A stretch of 64,000 nucleotides of DNA from Dehalogenimonas sp. W (GTDB lineage: Bacteria > Chloroflexota > Dehalococcoidia > Dehalococcoidales > Dehalococcoidaceae): the NCBI RefSeq assembly GCF_037094495.1, contig NZ_CP146612.1, forward strand, positions 434,001 through 498,000. Reading direction: 5' to 3'. The notes under the pieces are model-generated. The model was not told the origin of the DNA, did not search any database, and saw only the letters and a program-made list of their open reading frames with translations. Made by a program: the position numbers and the translations under genes. Below, one piece after another: positions 43,356 through 51,664 of this stretch (the first letter of the stretch is position 1; each line of letters opens with the position of its first letter).

Positions 43356-43552
43356 GATTTCGCATGGTGCGCGATGCCTCTTCGAGTTCCGGTATCTAAC
43401 GTCAGGTCAGTGATCACGATGCCGGTGCCGAAAAGCCGCAAGGCTTTGAGGGTGTGGGTGGAAACGCCGACACCTCCCGATTGGAAAGGAGAGTCTGGTC
43501 ATGCATAAAAATATGATATTTGAAGACGCCCTCAGATGAGGCGTCTTTTTTA
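43356..43552 (+). ncRNA. Structured leader RNA/riboswitch candidate before the cytochrome-hydrogenase operon
   Basis: About 195 nt with promoter at one end and an intrinsic terminator at the other, and no credible reading frame. Visible helices: CCGGTATC (43390 region) with GATGCCGG; AAAGCC-GCAA-GGCTTT at about 43431-43446, a GNRA-capped stem; GGTGT-x-GGTG-GAAA-CGCC-x-ACACC at about 43451-43474, a second GNRA-capped stem; CTCC with GGAG. The layout promoter, folded RNA, terminator, then gene resembles a riboswitch or attenuator, but the core motifs of cobalamin, TPP, SAM, Moco, fluoride and glycine classes known to me do not match. Family unknown. Confidence 0.6.
43523..43552 (+). terminator. 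Intrinsic terminator of the leader RNA
   Basis: AAGACGCC pairs with GGCGTCTT around a 9-nt loop that itself contains CTCA/TGAG; TTTTTTATTT follows. The cytochrome gene begins 52 bp later, so read-through would be required to express it from the leader promoter. Confidence 0.88.
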
Positions 43553-43603
43553 TTTCCCGGAAGTTGTCCCAACCAACAAACTAGACACAGGAGAGGTGAA
43601 TTA

Positions 43604-44188
43604 ATGAAACACAAAAAAGCCCTTTACGCGGTTTTCGCCTGTCTGCTGGTGCTGTTACCGGTTTTAAGTGCCTGTACCCAGGACACCGAGGAACCAGCGC
43701 CGACAACGACCAACCCGCCCAATAATGAAGAGGCCCTGTTGCCCGAGACTCCGGGAATTGACGCAACACTGGTCTATGCCAGTCAGTGCGCTTCCTGCCA
43801 CGGCACTAATCGCCAGGGCGGCGTCGGCCCCGGTTTAACCAAGAATATCACTATTGCCTACCTGAGTCAGTGGGTACCGACCCACCGCACCGGCGTCCAA
43901 CTGGACCCGCGTCTGGCCAATTCCCTGATTAACTGGTTGAAGGTTAATTCCACCGTTTCCACCGTCCCCCAGCCCACCGAACCGGCTTTCGTGTACGCCC
44001 TTAACTGTACCGTCTGCCACGGTGCTACCCGTTCCGGCGGCAACGGCGGCCCGTCTATTAAACCGGATAACCTGACCCGGCTGACCGAAGGCTTCCTGGC
44101 GATTTTCCTCCAGGGGCATTACAAAGGCGTAGACCTGGTTCAGGATCAGCGGGATGCCCTGGCTGAATGGCTGAAAGCTACCCCGTAG
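43604..44188 (+). CDS. Diheme c-type cytochrome, lipoprotein
   Basis: 194 residues: signal with lipobox LPVLSAC, Thr/Pro linker, then two cytochrome c-like domains with CASCHGTNRQGG (about 65-76) and CTVCHGATRSGG (about 140-151). Each repeat ends with an LxxWLK helix, indicating an internal duplication. ATG 43604 is preceded by GGAGAGGTG. It lies 60 bp before the hydrogenase small subunit on the same strand and is the obvious candidate electron acceptor for that enzyme. Confidence 0.88.
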   Translation: MKHKKALYAVFACLLVLLPVLSACTQDTEEPAPTTTNPPNNEEALLPETPGIDATLVYASQCASCHGTNRQGGVGPGLTKNITIAYLSQWVPTHRTGVQLDPRLANSLINWLKVNSTVSTVPQPTEPAFVYALNCTVCHGATRSGGNGGPSIKPDNLTRLTEGFLAIFLQGHYKGVDLVQDQRDALAEWLKATP

Positions 44189-44248
44189 GTTCCGCCCGGA
44201 TCAAATGACATTGAACGATAAATAAGTTCCTACTCTAAAGGAGATAAA

Positions 44249-45217
44249 ATGGATATTGCTAGCCTGAGAAAACCTGAACTGACCCGCCGGGATTTCATGA
44301 AAGTCGCCGGTATGACCGCCGCCTACTTCGGCATCAGCCAGGCGCTGACGCCCCAGATTGTCCAGGCATTGGAGAATAATGCGGGTAAGGCTGCGGTTAT
44401 CTGGCTGGAAGGCCAGAGCTGCACCGGTTGTACCGAGTCCTTCCTTAATAACCTGGAACCCAGCGCCACCTCCATCCTGCTGGATACCATCTCGCTGCGT
44501 TACCACGAAACTGCCATGGCGGCTTCCGGCCACCAGGCTGAGGCCGCCCTGCAGGCGACGATCGCCGAGGGCGGTTATGTCCTGGTTATTGAGGGCTCAA
44601 TCCCGCTGGCGGAAGACGGCGCGTTCTGCACCGTGGCCGGCAAACCCTTCACCGAAATCGTCCGCGAGACCGCCAAGAACGCCGCCGCTATCATCTGTGT
44701 CGGCGCCTGCGCCACCTACGGCGGCATCCCCCGCTCCGGCCCGACCGATGCCGTGGGTTACTTGTTCCGCGGCAAGGAACTGCATCACTACTTTGATGAT
44801 GTCGGTGCCAAGCCGGTCATCAATCTGCCGACCTGCCCGCTCCATAACGAACGCCTGACGGCCACGATCGTCCACTACCTGACCTTCGGCACCGTACCGG
44901 AACTGGACCAATACAACCGGCCTTATGCCTTCTACGGCAAGATCCAGCATGACAACTGCACCCGCCGCGGCAATTATGATACCGGCCGCTTCGTCACCGA
45001 TTTCGGCAATCCCGACCAGCACGGTTTCTGCCTTATCCTGAAGGGCTGTAAGGGCCCGGTGGCCAAGCAGGACTGCTGGGATCGGAAGTGGAACAACCGC
45101 GGCAATTACTGTATTGACGCCGGCCATCCGTGTGTAGCCTGTTCCAATCCGGAATTCTATGAAGATACCAGTCCTCTCTATGCCCATAATTATGACTTCG
45201 GACTGCCGCCGCTTTAA
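44249..45217 (+). CDS. hupS: [NiFe] hydrogenase small subunit, Tat-exported
   Basis: 322 residues. The Tat signal LTRRDFMKVAGMTAAYFG marks export in folded form together with the large subunit. The proximal Fe-S cluster motif is EGQSCTGCTESFLN; further cysteines (CVGACATYGG, PTCPLHNE, HDNCTRRG, KGCKGPVAKQDCWD, CIDAGHPCVACSNPEF) fit the medial and distal clusters of a periplasmic uptake hydrogenase. AAAGGAGAT precedes ATG 44249. No C-terminal membrane helix is present, so anchoring must come from a partner. Confidence 0.95.
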   Translation: MDIASLRKPELTRRDFMKVAGMTAAYFGISQALTPQIVQALENNAGKAAVIWLEGQSCTGCTESFLNNLEPSATSILLDTISLRYHETAMAASGHQAEAALQATIAEGGYVLVIEGSIPLAEDGAFCTVAGKPFTEIVRETAKNAAAIICVGACATYGGIPRSGPTDAVGYLFRGKELHHYFDDVGAKPVINLPTCPLHNERLTATIVHYLTFGTVPELDQYNRPYAFYGKIQHDNCTRRGNYDTGRFVTDFGNPDQHGFCLILKGCKGPVAKQDCWDRKWNNRGNYCIDAGHPCVACSNPEFYEDTSPLYAHNYDFGLPPL

Positions 45218-45280
45218 TGCCGGCGCAAGAATAAACAGAGGACGGATACCCAACGCTAATTAAGGGAAAGGTAAACAGAT

Positions 45281-46891
45281 ATGACACGAATAGTCGTTGA
45301 TCCATTAACCAGAATTGAAGGCCACCTCCGGATTGAGGTTGAGGTGGAAAACGGCGTCGTTACCGATGCCTGGTCGGCCGGCACCATGGCCCGCGGCTGG
45401 GAGAACATCCTCGTCGGCCGTGACCCGTGGGATGCCCCCTATGTCACCAGCCGCGTCTGCGGTGTCTGTGAAGGTGTTCATACAATCGCCTCCAATCAGG
45501 CGATTGAAGACGCCTTCGGTATTGAACTGACTGAAGCCGGCCGGCTGATGCGTAATCTGTTCTCCGCCGGTTATTATGTCCACGACCATTTTATCCACTT
45601 CTATGTCCTCTCCGCGCTGGACTTCCTGGATATCATGGCCATCGCTTCCTATGAAGGCAGCGACCCCGGTCTGCTGGCCATTAAGAGCAAGATTGTCGGC
45701 CTGGTGGTGGCCGGAGACACCTCTCCCTTCACCCCGCGTTACACGCCCGATGAATTCTCCGTCAGTGATCCGGAGACAGTCACCACCCTGGTGTCACATT
45801 ACCTGAAGGCCGTGGAATTGAAGGCCAAATCCCAGAAAATGCTGTCCTACCTTACCGGCATTCAGCCCCATCCGAATGCGCTGATGCCCGGCGGCTGTAC
45901 CGCTACCCCCAGTGTTGAAATCCTGATGGATCTCAAGAAACTGTGGCAGGAACAGGCTGACTTTGTTAATAACGTGTATGTGCCCGATGTGATGGCGGTG
46001 GGTTATGGGCCGCTGCTGCCGCTGGCGGCGGCCGGTTTCGGCGCCACCGATGGCAACTACCTGGCCTTCCCGATGCTGCCTCAGGGCAGTTCCGCTGCCG
46101 CCGGCGATATTTCCTTCGGCGGTTCCAATCCGATGTTCCGCGGTGGTGTTATCAAGGCCTCCGGCCCGCGCGGTACCCTGACTGACATCAGCGGCCTCAC
46201 CATTGAGGACGTGGATTACAGTCAGATCACCGAGTCAGTCACCCATTCCTGGTATGATTACCCGGCCGGTACCGACGCACTCCATCCGTCCGAGGGTGTC
46301 ACCGCCTTCAATCTCAAGAAAGAAGGCGCCTACTCCTTCCTCAAAGCGCCGCGTTATGATTCCATGACTATGGAAGTTGGCCCGCTGGCCCGCGGTATGG
46401 TCAATAAGTTCCCCGCACTGGTGGACTTCTTTAACGCCGGCGGCCGCGAAGGCGTGGTCGCCCGTCACCTGTGCCGCGCCGTCATCTCCAAGCAGATTAT
46501 CAACGACGGTCTGGCCTGGATTGACCGCCTGATTGAGCTGCGCCTCAAAGGCCCGCTGGTGGGTATGAATGAAAAAGCGGTGCCCAAAACCGGCAAGGGC
46601 ATGGGCGTCTGGGATGCCCCGCGCGGCGCACTGGGTCACTGGATTGAGGTGGACAACCACCGCATCAAGAACTACCAGCTGGTAGTGCCGTCCACCTGGA
46701 ACGCCGGTCCGCGTGATGAAAACGGCGTCAAAGGCCCGTATGAGCAGGCGCTCATCGGCGCGCCGGTACCTGACCTGGACAACCCGATCAATGTAGTACG
46801 CATCATCCGGTCGTTTGACCCCTGCATTGCCTGTGCCGTCCACCTGATTGACCCGCATACCAATGATGTTAAAGTGGTCAAGGTTTCCTAG
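45281..46891 (+). CDS. hupL: [NiFe] hydrogenase large subunit
   Basis: 536 residues carrying the NiFe active site. N-terminal ligand motif RVCGVCEGVHTIASNQA and C-terminal motif DPCIACAVH provide the four Cys ligands; RIEGHLRIEVEV at the N-terminus is also conserved. The 15 residues after the final His are the extension removed on maturation. It lacks its own signal, so it is exported with the small subunit. A hairpin terminator follows, before the protease gene. Confidence 0.96.
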   Translation: MTRIVVDPLTRIEGHLRIEVEVENGVVTDAWSAGTMARGWENILVGRDPWDAPYVTSRVCGVCEGVHTIASNQAIEDAFGIELTEAGRLMRNLFSAGYYVHDHFIHFYVLSALDFLDIMAIASYEGSDPGLLAIKSKIVGLVVAGDTSPFTPRYTPDEFSVSDPETVTTLVSHYLKAVELKAKSQKMLSYLTGIQPHPNALMPGGCTATPSVEILMDLKKLWQEQADFVNNVYVPDVMAVGYGPLLPLAAAGFGATDGNYLAFPMLPQGSSAAAGDISFGGSNPMFRGGVIKASGPRGTLTDISGLTIEDVDYSQITESVTHSWYDYPAGTDALHPSEGVTAFNLKKEGAYSFLKAPRYDSMTMEVGPLARGMVNKFPALVDFFNAGGREGVVARHLCRAVISKQIINDGLAWIDRLIELRLKGPLVGMNEKAVPKTGKGMGVWDAPRGALGHWIEVDNHRIKNYQLVVPSTWNAGPRDENGVKGPYEQALIGAPVPDLDNPINVVRIIRSFDPCIACAVHLIDPHTNDVKVVKVS

Positions 46892-46913
46892 ACCGATAAT
46901 AACCGTTTCCCCC

Positions 46914-46947
46914 GGAAAAGCGGCAGAAAATCTTCTGCCGCTTTTCC
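46914..46947 (+). terminator. Hairpin after hupL
   Basis: GGAAAAGCGGCAGAA pairs perfectly with TTCTGCCGCTTTTCC around AATC. Few T residues follow, so it may act as a processing or attenuation point before the protease gene rather than a full stop. Confidence 0.6.
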
Positions 46948-46973
46948 TTCTAAACTGGATTTTGGCAGGATAG

Positions 46974-47468
46974 ATGAGTTCACAAAGCGAAACCAAAACG
47001 GAACAAACGCTGATACTGGGTATCGGCAATGTCATCATGAGCGATGAAGGATTCGGGATTCATGTACTGCGTGACCTGAAACAATACACCTTCCCCGACC
47101 ATATCCGGCTGCACGACGGCGCCGTGGCCGGTTTTGACCTGCTGGGGTATCTGGAAGGCGTAGAGCGGCTGGTTATCGTGGATGTGATGATTACCGACCT
47201 TGAACCGGGTGAGATTGGCTGGATGGAAATGGATGCCCGTTTCAACGCACCGAACAAAACCGACCTGTCATTTCACCAGATAGGCATCATTGAACTGCTG
47301 CAAATAGCCGAACTGATCGGCTACAAGCCCCGGGTCCAGTTCCTGGTCACCCGACCGGAGAAACTGGAGTGGGGTTTTGAACTGACTCCGAAGGCACGGC
47401 AGGCGGCCGATAAAGCCGTGGCTTATCTGGTGGAAAACTTCAACGGCCGCCCTGCCGCAAATGCTTGA
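46974..47468 (+). CDS. hupD: Hydrogenase maturation endopeptidase
   Basis: 164-residue protease that removes the C-terminal extension of the large subunit after nickel insertion. LGIGNVIMSDEGFGIHVLRDL at the N-terminus holds the Glu ligand; the Asp ligand is in VERLVIVDVMIT and the His in LSFHQIGI. ATG 46974 lies 82 bp after hupL. The set S-L-protease is complete for this enzyme, but no HypA-F genes are in the window. Confidence 0.93.
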   Translation: MSSQSETKTEQTLILGIGNVIMSDEGFGIHVLRDLKQYTFPDHIRLHDGAVAGFDLLGYLEGVERLVIVDVMITDLEPGEIGWMEMDARFNAPNKTDLSFHQIGIIELLQIAELIGYKPRVQFLVTRPEKLEWGFELTPKARQAADKAVAYLVENFNGRPAANA

Positions 47469-48260
47469 TTAACCGACCAGATAGCCGCCGTCGGCTACTA
47501 TGGTAGCACCGCTGATAAAGTCCGCCCCCTGCGACGCCAGGAACAATGCCACCCGGGCAATGTCATCCGGTTGACCGATGCGGCCCAGCGGGATGGTGGC
47601 GACCACCCCTTGCAGCATCCCCGCCAACTGCTCCTGAGTCAGCCCCGCCGGTGCGGCGGCACCACTGGTCATGATAGGACCGGGGGCAATGGCGTTGACG
47701 GTAACGCCCTTAGGCGTCCATTCCTGCGCCAGCGCCTTGGTCAGCATCACTACGCCGCCTTTAGAGGCATTGTAGGCTGCCAGGTTGCCGGTGGGATGGA
47801 AGGCGTCCACTGACGCCAGATTGATAATCTTGCCGCCGTGACCTTTTTCCATCATCGCTTTGGCCGCAGCCTGAGCGAAGAACATGGTGCCCTTGAGATT
47901 AATGTTCAGGGTACGATCCCAGATTTCCTCGGTCAAGTCAGAGGCACTGGAAAAAGGATAAACACCGGCATTGTTCACCAGAATGTGCAGGTCGCCAAAG
48001 GCGGCCAGTGTTTCCTGAATGGTGCGTTGGGCACTGGCCGGTTTGCTGGTGTCGGTCTGGTTTTCACGGGCTTTAAATCCGGCGTTGCGAATCTCTGCCA
48101 CGGTGGCGCGGGCATTGTCCAGATTGATGTCCGACACCACGACATTAGCTCCGGCCTCCGCCAATCTGAAAGCGATAGCCTTGCCGATACCGGCGGCACC
48201 GCCGGTGACGATGGCGGTTTTACCGCTCAGGTCAAAAAGCTGGCTGATAGTCTGTTCCAC
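47469..48260 (-). CDS. Short-chain dehydrogenase/reductase
   Basis: 263 residues, classical SDR. Cofactor loop TGGAAGIGKAIAF, adenine-binding DINLDN (NAD preference), NNAG, a Ser in NLASVDAF, and catalytic YNASK. GTG 48260 is chosen: AAGGAGG lies 6 nt upstream on the minus strand, whereas the frame to 48350 has none. Converges with the hydrogenase operon. Substrate unknown. Confidence 0.9.
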   Translation of the reverse strand: MEQTISQLFDLSGKTAIVTGGAAGIGKAIAFRLAEAGANVVVSDINLDNARATVAEIRNAGFKARENQTDTSKPASAQRTIQETLAAFGDLHILVNNAGVYPFSSASDLTEEIWDRTLNINLKGTMFFAQAAAKAMMEKGHGGKIINLASVDAFHPTGNLAAYNASKGGVVMLTKALAQEWTPKGVTVNAIAPGPIMTSGAAAPAGLTQEQLAGMLQGVVATIPLGRIGQPDDIARVALFLASQGADFISGATIVADGGYLVG

Positions 48261-48303
48261 GGAAAGCCTCCTTCTGAATTTCCTGTTTATTATTATAACA
48301 CCG

Positions 48304-48315
48304 GGTACTAGTACC
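48304..48315. promoter_or_regulatory. 12-bp palindrome between divergent genes
   Basis: GGTACTAGTACC, perfect palindrome. A further GTAGTA/TACTAC inverted pair lies at 48364-48386. TTGACA at 48344 and TATAAT at 48357 are also present but too close to be one promoter. Possible repressor site for the TetR encoded at 50955. Confidence 0.4.
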
Positions 48316-48450
48316 TCACAGAAGTATTTTACTGCAAAAGGTATTGACATCAGGTGTATAATTGTAGTAATTAACTAAGATACTACAGTTTACCATCAAG
48401 ATAAGACAGGATCTATTCCGGGACAGCGGTTATCTGAAGGAGACAGCGAC

Positions 48451-49332
48451 ATGACGGGCAACGTGATTGAAATTGAGAAACTCACCAAGATGTACGGCAA
48501 GAACCGCGGCATCACCGAGGTTTCTTTCAACGTACAGGAGGGGGAGATCTTCGGCTTCATCGGGCCGAACGGCGCCGGCAAGACCACTACCCTGCGGCTG
48601 CTGGTCGGTTTAATCTTCCCCACCAGCGGCAGCGCCCGGATTTTCGGTCAGGACGCGGTGGCCCACGGCGATACCATCCGGGCTGAGGTGGGCTATCTGC
48701 CTTCAGAAATCTTTTATTACGAGAATATGAAAGTCATTGACCTGCTGAACTACTCCGCCAGTTTTAATAAAAAAGACAGTACCAAACGCATCAAGGAATT
48801 GTCCGAGCGGCTGGAACTGGACGTTAACCGCAAAATTGATGAACTTTCCTACGGCAACAAGAAAAAAGTGGGCATCGTTCAGGGACTGTTGCACGCCCCG
48901 AAACTGATTATTTTGGACGAGCCGACCTCCGGGCTGGACCCGCTGATGCAGCATGAATTCTTTGAGATCATCCGGGAAGAGAATGCCCGTGGCGCCAGTG
49001 TGCTGTTTTCCTCTCATATCCTGAGTGAAGTGCAGCGGCTGTGCGACCGGCTGGCAATCATTAAAGAAGGCTCTATCATCCGGGTGGACGAGGTGGCCAC
49101 CATCAGGAATGAAGCCTACAAGAAGTTCAAAATCATCACCGCCGACGGCCTGAATGAATCTAATCTGCCGATGAGTGAAATCAACGATTTCCGGCATGAA
49201 GGCAATGAGTTTTCCTTCATTTACCGGGGCAATATCAACTCAATTATCAGGGCTATTTCACAGCATGAGATTATAGATATCCAGATTGAGGAACCCACGC
49301 TGGAAGAGATCTTCATGCATTATTACGAGTAA
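48451..49332 (+). CDS. ABC transporter ATP-binding protein (export system 1)
   Basis: 293 residues. Walker A GPNGAGKTT, signature LSYGNKKKVGIVQG, Walker B LIILDEPTSGLDP and H-loop SSHILSE. The C-terminal 70 residues are the extension found in DrrA/CcmA-type exporters of drugs, lipids or antibiotics. First gene of a unit with two ABC-2 permeases and a TetR regulator. Confidence 0.93.
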   Translation: MTGNVIEIEKLTKMYGKNRGITEVSFNVQEGEIFGFIGPNGAGKTTTLRLLVGLIFPTSGSARIFGQDAVAHGDTIRAEVGYLPSEIFYYENMKVIDLLNYSASFNKKDSTKRIKELSERLELDVNRKIDELSYGNKKKVGIVQGLLHAPKLIILDEPTSGLDPLMQHEFFEIIREENARGASVLFSSHILSEVQRLCDRLAIIKEGSIIRVDEVATIRNEAYKKFKIITADGLNESNLPMSEINDFRHEGNEFSFIYRGNINSIIRAISQHEIIDIQIEEPTLEEIFMHYYE

Positions 49333-49356
49333 CCGACCGGTATTGAGGCAGACACC

Positions 49357-50151
49357 ATGAATATATTTAAATACGAAGTATTTAAGCGGCTGGGCACCAC
49401 CCTGATCTGGATAGTATCCCTAGGGTTGTTTATCTATGCGACCTTCGCCTTTTTTGAGTCTTTCCAGGGGTCATCATTCACCGACCTGCTGGACGGGTTT
49501 CCGGATGCCTTCAAGAAAGCTTTCGGACTGGAACAGGACTTGTCCACCATTCTGGGCTATTTTTCTTTTCTCGCCATCTATTTGTTCCTGGCCGGGGCTA
49601 TCTTTTCCTCCAACCTGGGACTGAATGCGGTTTCAGTGGAAGAGCGCGACCTGACGGCGGACTTCCTGATCTCCAAGCCGGTGACCCGCAACCGCATTGT
49701 GACTGCCAAGCTGCTGGCCGGACTGGTCCACGTGCTGCTGTTCAATGTGTCCATGGGGCTGGTCTGCTACGCCGGCATTGAGTCTTTCAGCGGAGGACAG
49801 GAGTACTCCATGCAAGCCTTTGTACTGATTATAGCCGGGGTGTTCATCTTCCAATTGTTGTTTTACGCCGTTGGCTTCATTCTGTCTGTGCTGATGAAAC
49901 GGATGGACTCACCTTTGCCGTTCTCCCTGGGTTTGTCAATCGGCCTGTACGTCCTGTATTCATTTGATGCGGTGCTTGAAGACACTCCTATTAAATACCT
50001 GGTGCCCTACGATTATTTCAATCCCGGCTATATCATTACCAACGAGGCCTTCCAGACGACCGGACTGGTCATCAGTATCGGGGTAATTCTGCTGAGCGTG
50101 ACCGCGGGTTACATTTTATACAACCGCCGCGATATCGCCACCGCGATGTAA
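49357..50151 (+). CDS. ABC-2 type permease (export system 1)
   Basis: 264 residues, six membrane helices, with the VEERDLTADFLISKPVTRNRIVTAKLL cytoplasmic segment characteristic of ABC-2 permeases. Lies 24 bp after the ATPase and 10 bp before a second permease of similar length; together they would form one heterodimeric exporter. Substrate unknown. Confidence 0.9.
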   Translation: MNIFKYEVFKRLGTTLIWIVSLGLFIYATFAFFESFQGSSFTDLLDGFPDAFKKAFGLEQDLSTILGYFSFLAIYLFLAGAIFSSNLGLNAVSVEERDLTADFLISKPVTRNRIVTAKLLAGLVHVLLFNVSMGLVCYAGIESFSGGQEYSMQAFVLIIAGVFIFQLLFYAVGFILSVLMKRMDSPLPFSLGLSIGLYVLYSFDAVLEDTPIKYLVPYDYFNPGYIITNEAFQTTGLVISIGVILLSVTAGYILYNRRDIATAM

Positions 50152-50161
50152 TGGAGCGACA

Positions 50162-50953
50162 ATGAACATATTCAAGCGGGAATTTAAAGCCAATTTCAAA
50201 GCCCTGATCATCTGGTGTGTCAGCTATGCCGGGCTGATGGGGCTGGCCTCTGTGGAATTCAGCGCCTATCAGGGACAGGCTGATTTGGTGAACGAGTTTT
50301 TGGAGGTACTCCCGGAGGCCTTAAAACAAGCCTTCTCTATGAACGAACTGCGCCTGGACGTGCCGGAGGGTTATTTCGGGTATCTGGCTGGTTTTGTTCT
50401 CCTGTCTTCCTGTATCTACGCTGCCCTGCTGGGGGCGCAGATACTTTCCAAGGAGATCAATAAAAAGACCGCGGAAACAACCTTCACCCTGCCGGTCAAG
50501 CGTACCCACACCGTGAGTATGAAGCTGGCCGCGGCAACAGTTAACTGCGCCATTCTGACCGGTGTTACCTTCATCACCGGACTGGCGGCCTTCGCTCCCT
50601 TCGGCATCAGCGGGGATTTCATCAGGGGAGTCGCAGTATTCATGCTGTTCATCCTGCTGTTACAGGTATTCTTCCTGGCCGCCGGACTGCTGATTTCAGT
50701 ACTCCTGAAACGACACAAGCGCGCCGGTTCCATTGTGGCATCCATCGCAGTGGGTACCTACTTCCTGTCATTTATCGCCAAAATTAACGAAAATACCGAA
50801 TTTTTAAAATATATCACGCCTTTTGAATACTTCCCGGCGGCAGACGTCATCAACGGCCGGGAGTTGGAGACATTCGGTTTTATAATTGTGCCGGTGGCAT
50901 TGGCTGTATTCTTTGTCACCTCCTATAAACTGGTGGCACATAAGGATCTGTAG
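50162..50953 (+). CDS. ABC-2 type permease, second half (export system 1)
   Basis: 263 residues with six predicted helices; SKEINKKTAETTFTLPVKRTHTVSMKL is the same coupling segment as in its neighbour, and both begin MNIFK. Such pairs arise by duplication. The TetR gene starts two bases after its stop. Confidence 0.9.
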   Translation: MNIFKREFKANFKALIIWCVSYAGLMGLASVEFSAYQGQADLVNEFLEVLPEALKQAFSMNELRLDVPEGYFGYLAGFVLLSSCIYAALLGAQILSKEINKKTAETTFTLPVKRTHTVSMKLAAATVNCAILTGVTFITGLAAFAPFGISGDFIRGVAVFMLFILLLQVFFLAAGLLISVLLKRHKRAGSIVASIAVGTYFLSFIAKINENTEFLKYITPFEYFPAADVINGRELETFGFIIVPVALAVFFVTSYKLVAHKDL

Positions 50954-50954
50954 A

Positions 50955-51587
50955 ATGAAGGCACCAAGAGCGGAAAAGCCGGATAAACGGCAGCGCATCA
51001 TTGACGCTGCGGTGGAGCTATTCCGAAAGACCCATGACGTCCGCAAGGTTACCATTGAGGACATCGCCGGTGCCGCGCGCGTTTCCCCCACCACCGTTTA
51101 TAACCAGTTCGGTAACCGTGACGCTCTGGTAATTGAAGTGTCCAAATCCTTGATATACGCTATTCTGGAAAACGCCCGGACGTTCCTGCGCTCCGACCTC
51201 CCGTTTCCCGCTAAACTGACCGGGATGATTTCCGGGAAATTGGAGCTGGCGGCCAACTTCAACAGCGAAGTAGTTACCCGCCTGATAACCCAGGATGCTA
51301 AAATCGCGCCTTTTCTGGAGCAGGTATACGGCACCGAAGTCAATGGGCTATGGCTGGAGATGCTGGAGGATGGCAAACGCCAGGGATACATTGAGGAATC
51401 ACTGAGTCCGGAAGCCTTTTTGGCTTATATGGACGTCATGCGCATCGGATTTTCCGCCAAAGGCGATTTGTTCAAAGACTGGCAGAACCGCATGGATTTA
51501 GTTGAAGAACTGACCCGGCTGTTTTTTTTCGGATTCCTGAAAAAAGACGTTGACTTGTTCGGCAAGAAGGAAACCAAGAGATACTGA
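50955..51587 (+). CDS. TetR/AcrR family regulator
   Basis: 210 residues. N-terminal helix-turn-helix: RQRIIDAAVELFRKTHDVRKVTIEDIAGAARVSPTTVYNQFGNRDAL, the standard TetR form; the rest is an all-helical ligand-binding domain. ATG 50955 is set where the conserved domain begins; an upstream frame overlaps the permease. Position between two export systems suggests it controls one or both. Confidence 0.93.
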   Translation: MKAPRAEKPDKRQRIIDAAVELFRKTHDVRKVTIEDIAGAARVSPTTVYNQFGNRDALVIEVSKSLIYAILENARTFLRSDLPFPAKLTGMISGKLELAANFNSEVVTRLITQDAKIAPFLEQVYGTEVNGLWLEMLEDGKRQGYIEESLSPEAFLAYMDVMRIGFSAKGDLFKDWQNRMDLVEELTRLFFFGFLKKDVDLFGKKETKRY

Positions 51588-51664
51588 CAGAATCACCCTC
51601 ACCTTCCAGTTCCTCTCCCGTTCAGGGAGGGTAAATTGGGAGTAATGGATAAGAAGGAGTGCAG

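Noticed and set aside
43340-43552. Cobalamin riboswitch before the hydrogenase operon
   Set aside because: The conserved B12-box and the core loop sequences are absent; helices differ. Kept as an unknown structured RNA.
48344-48362. TTGACA and TATAAT as one promoter before the ABC operon
   Set aside because: Only 7 bp separate the two hexamers, too short for a sigma-70-type promoter; each may belong to a different element.
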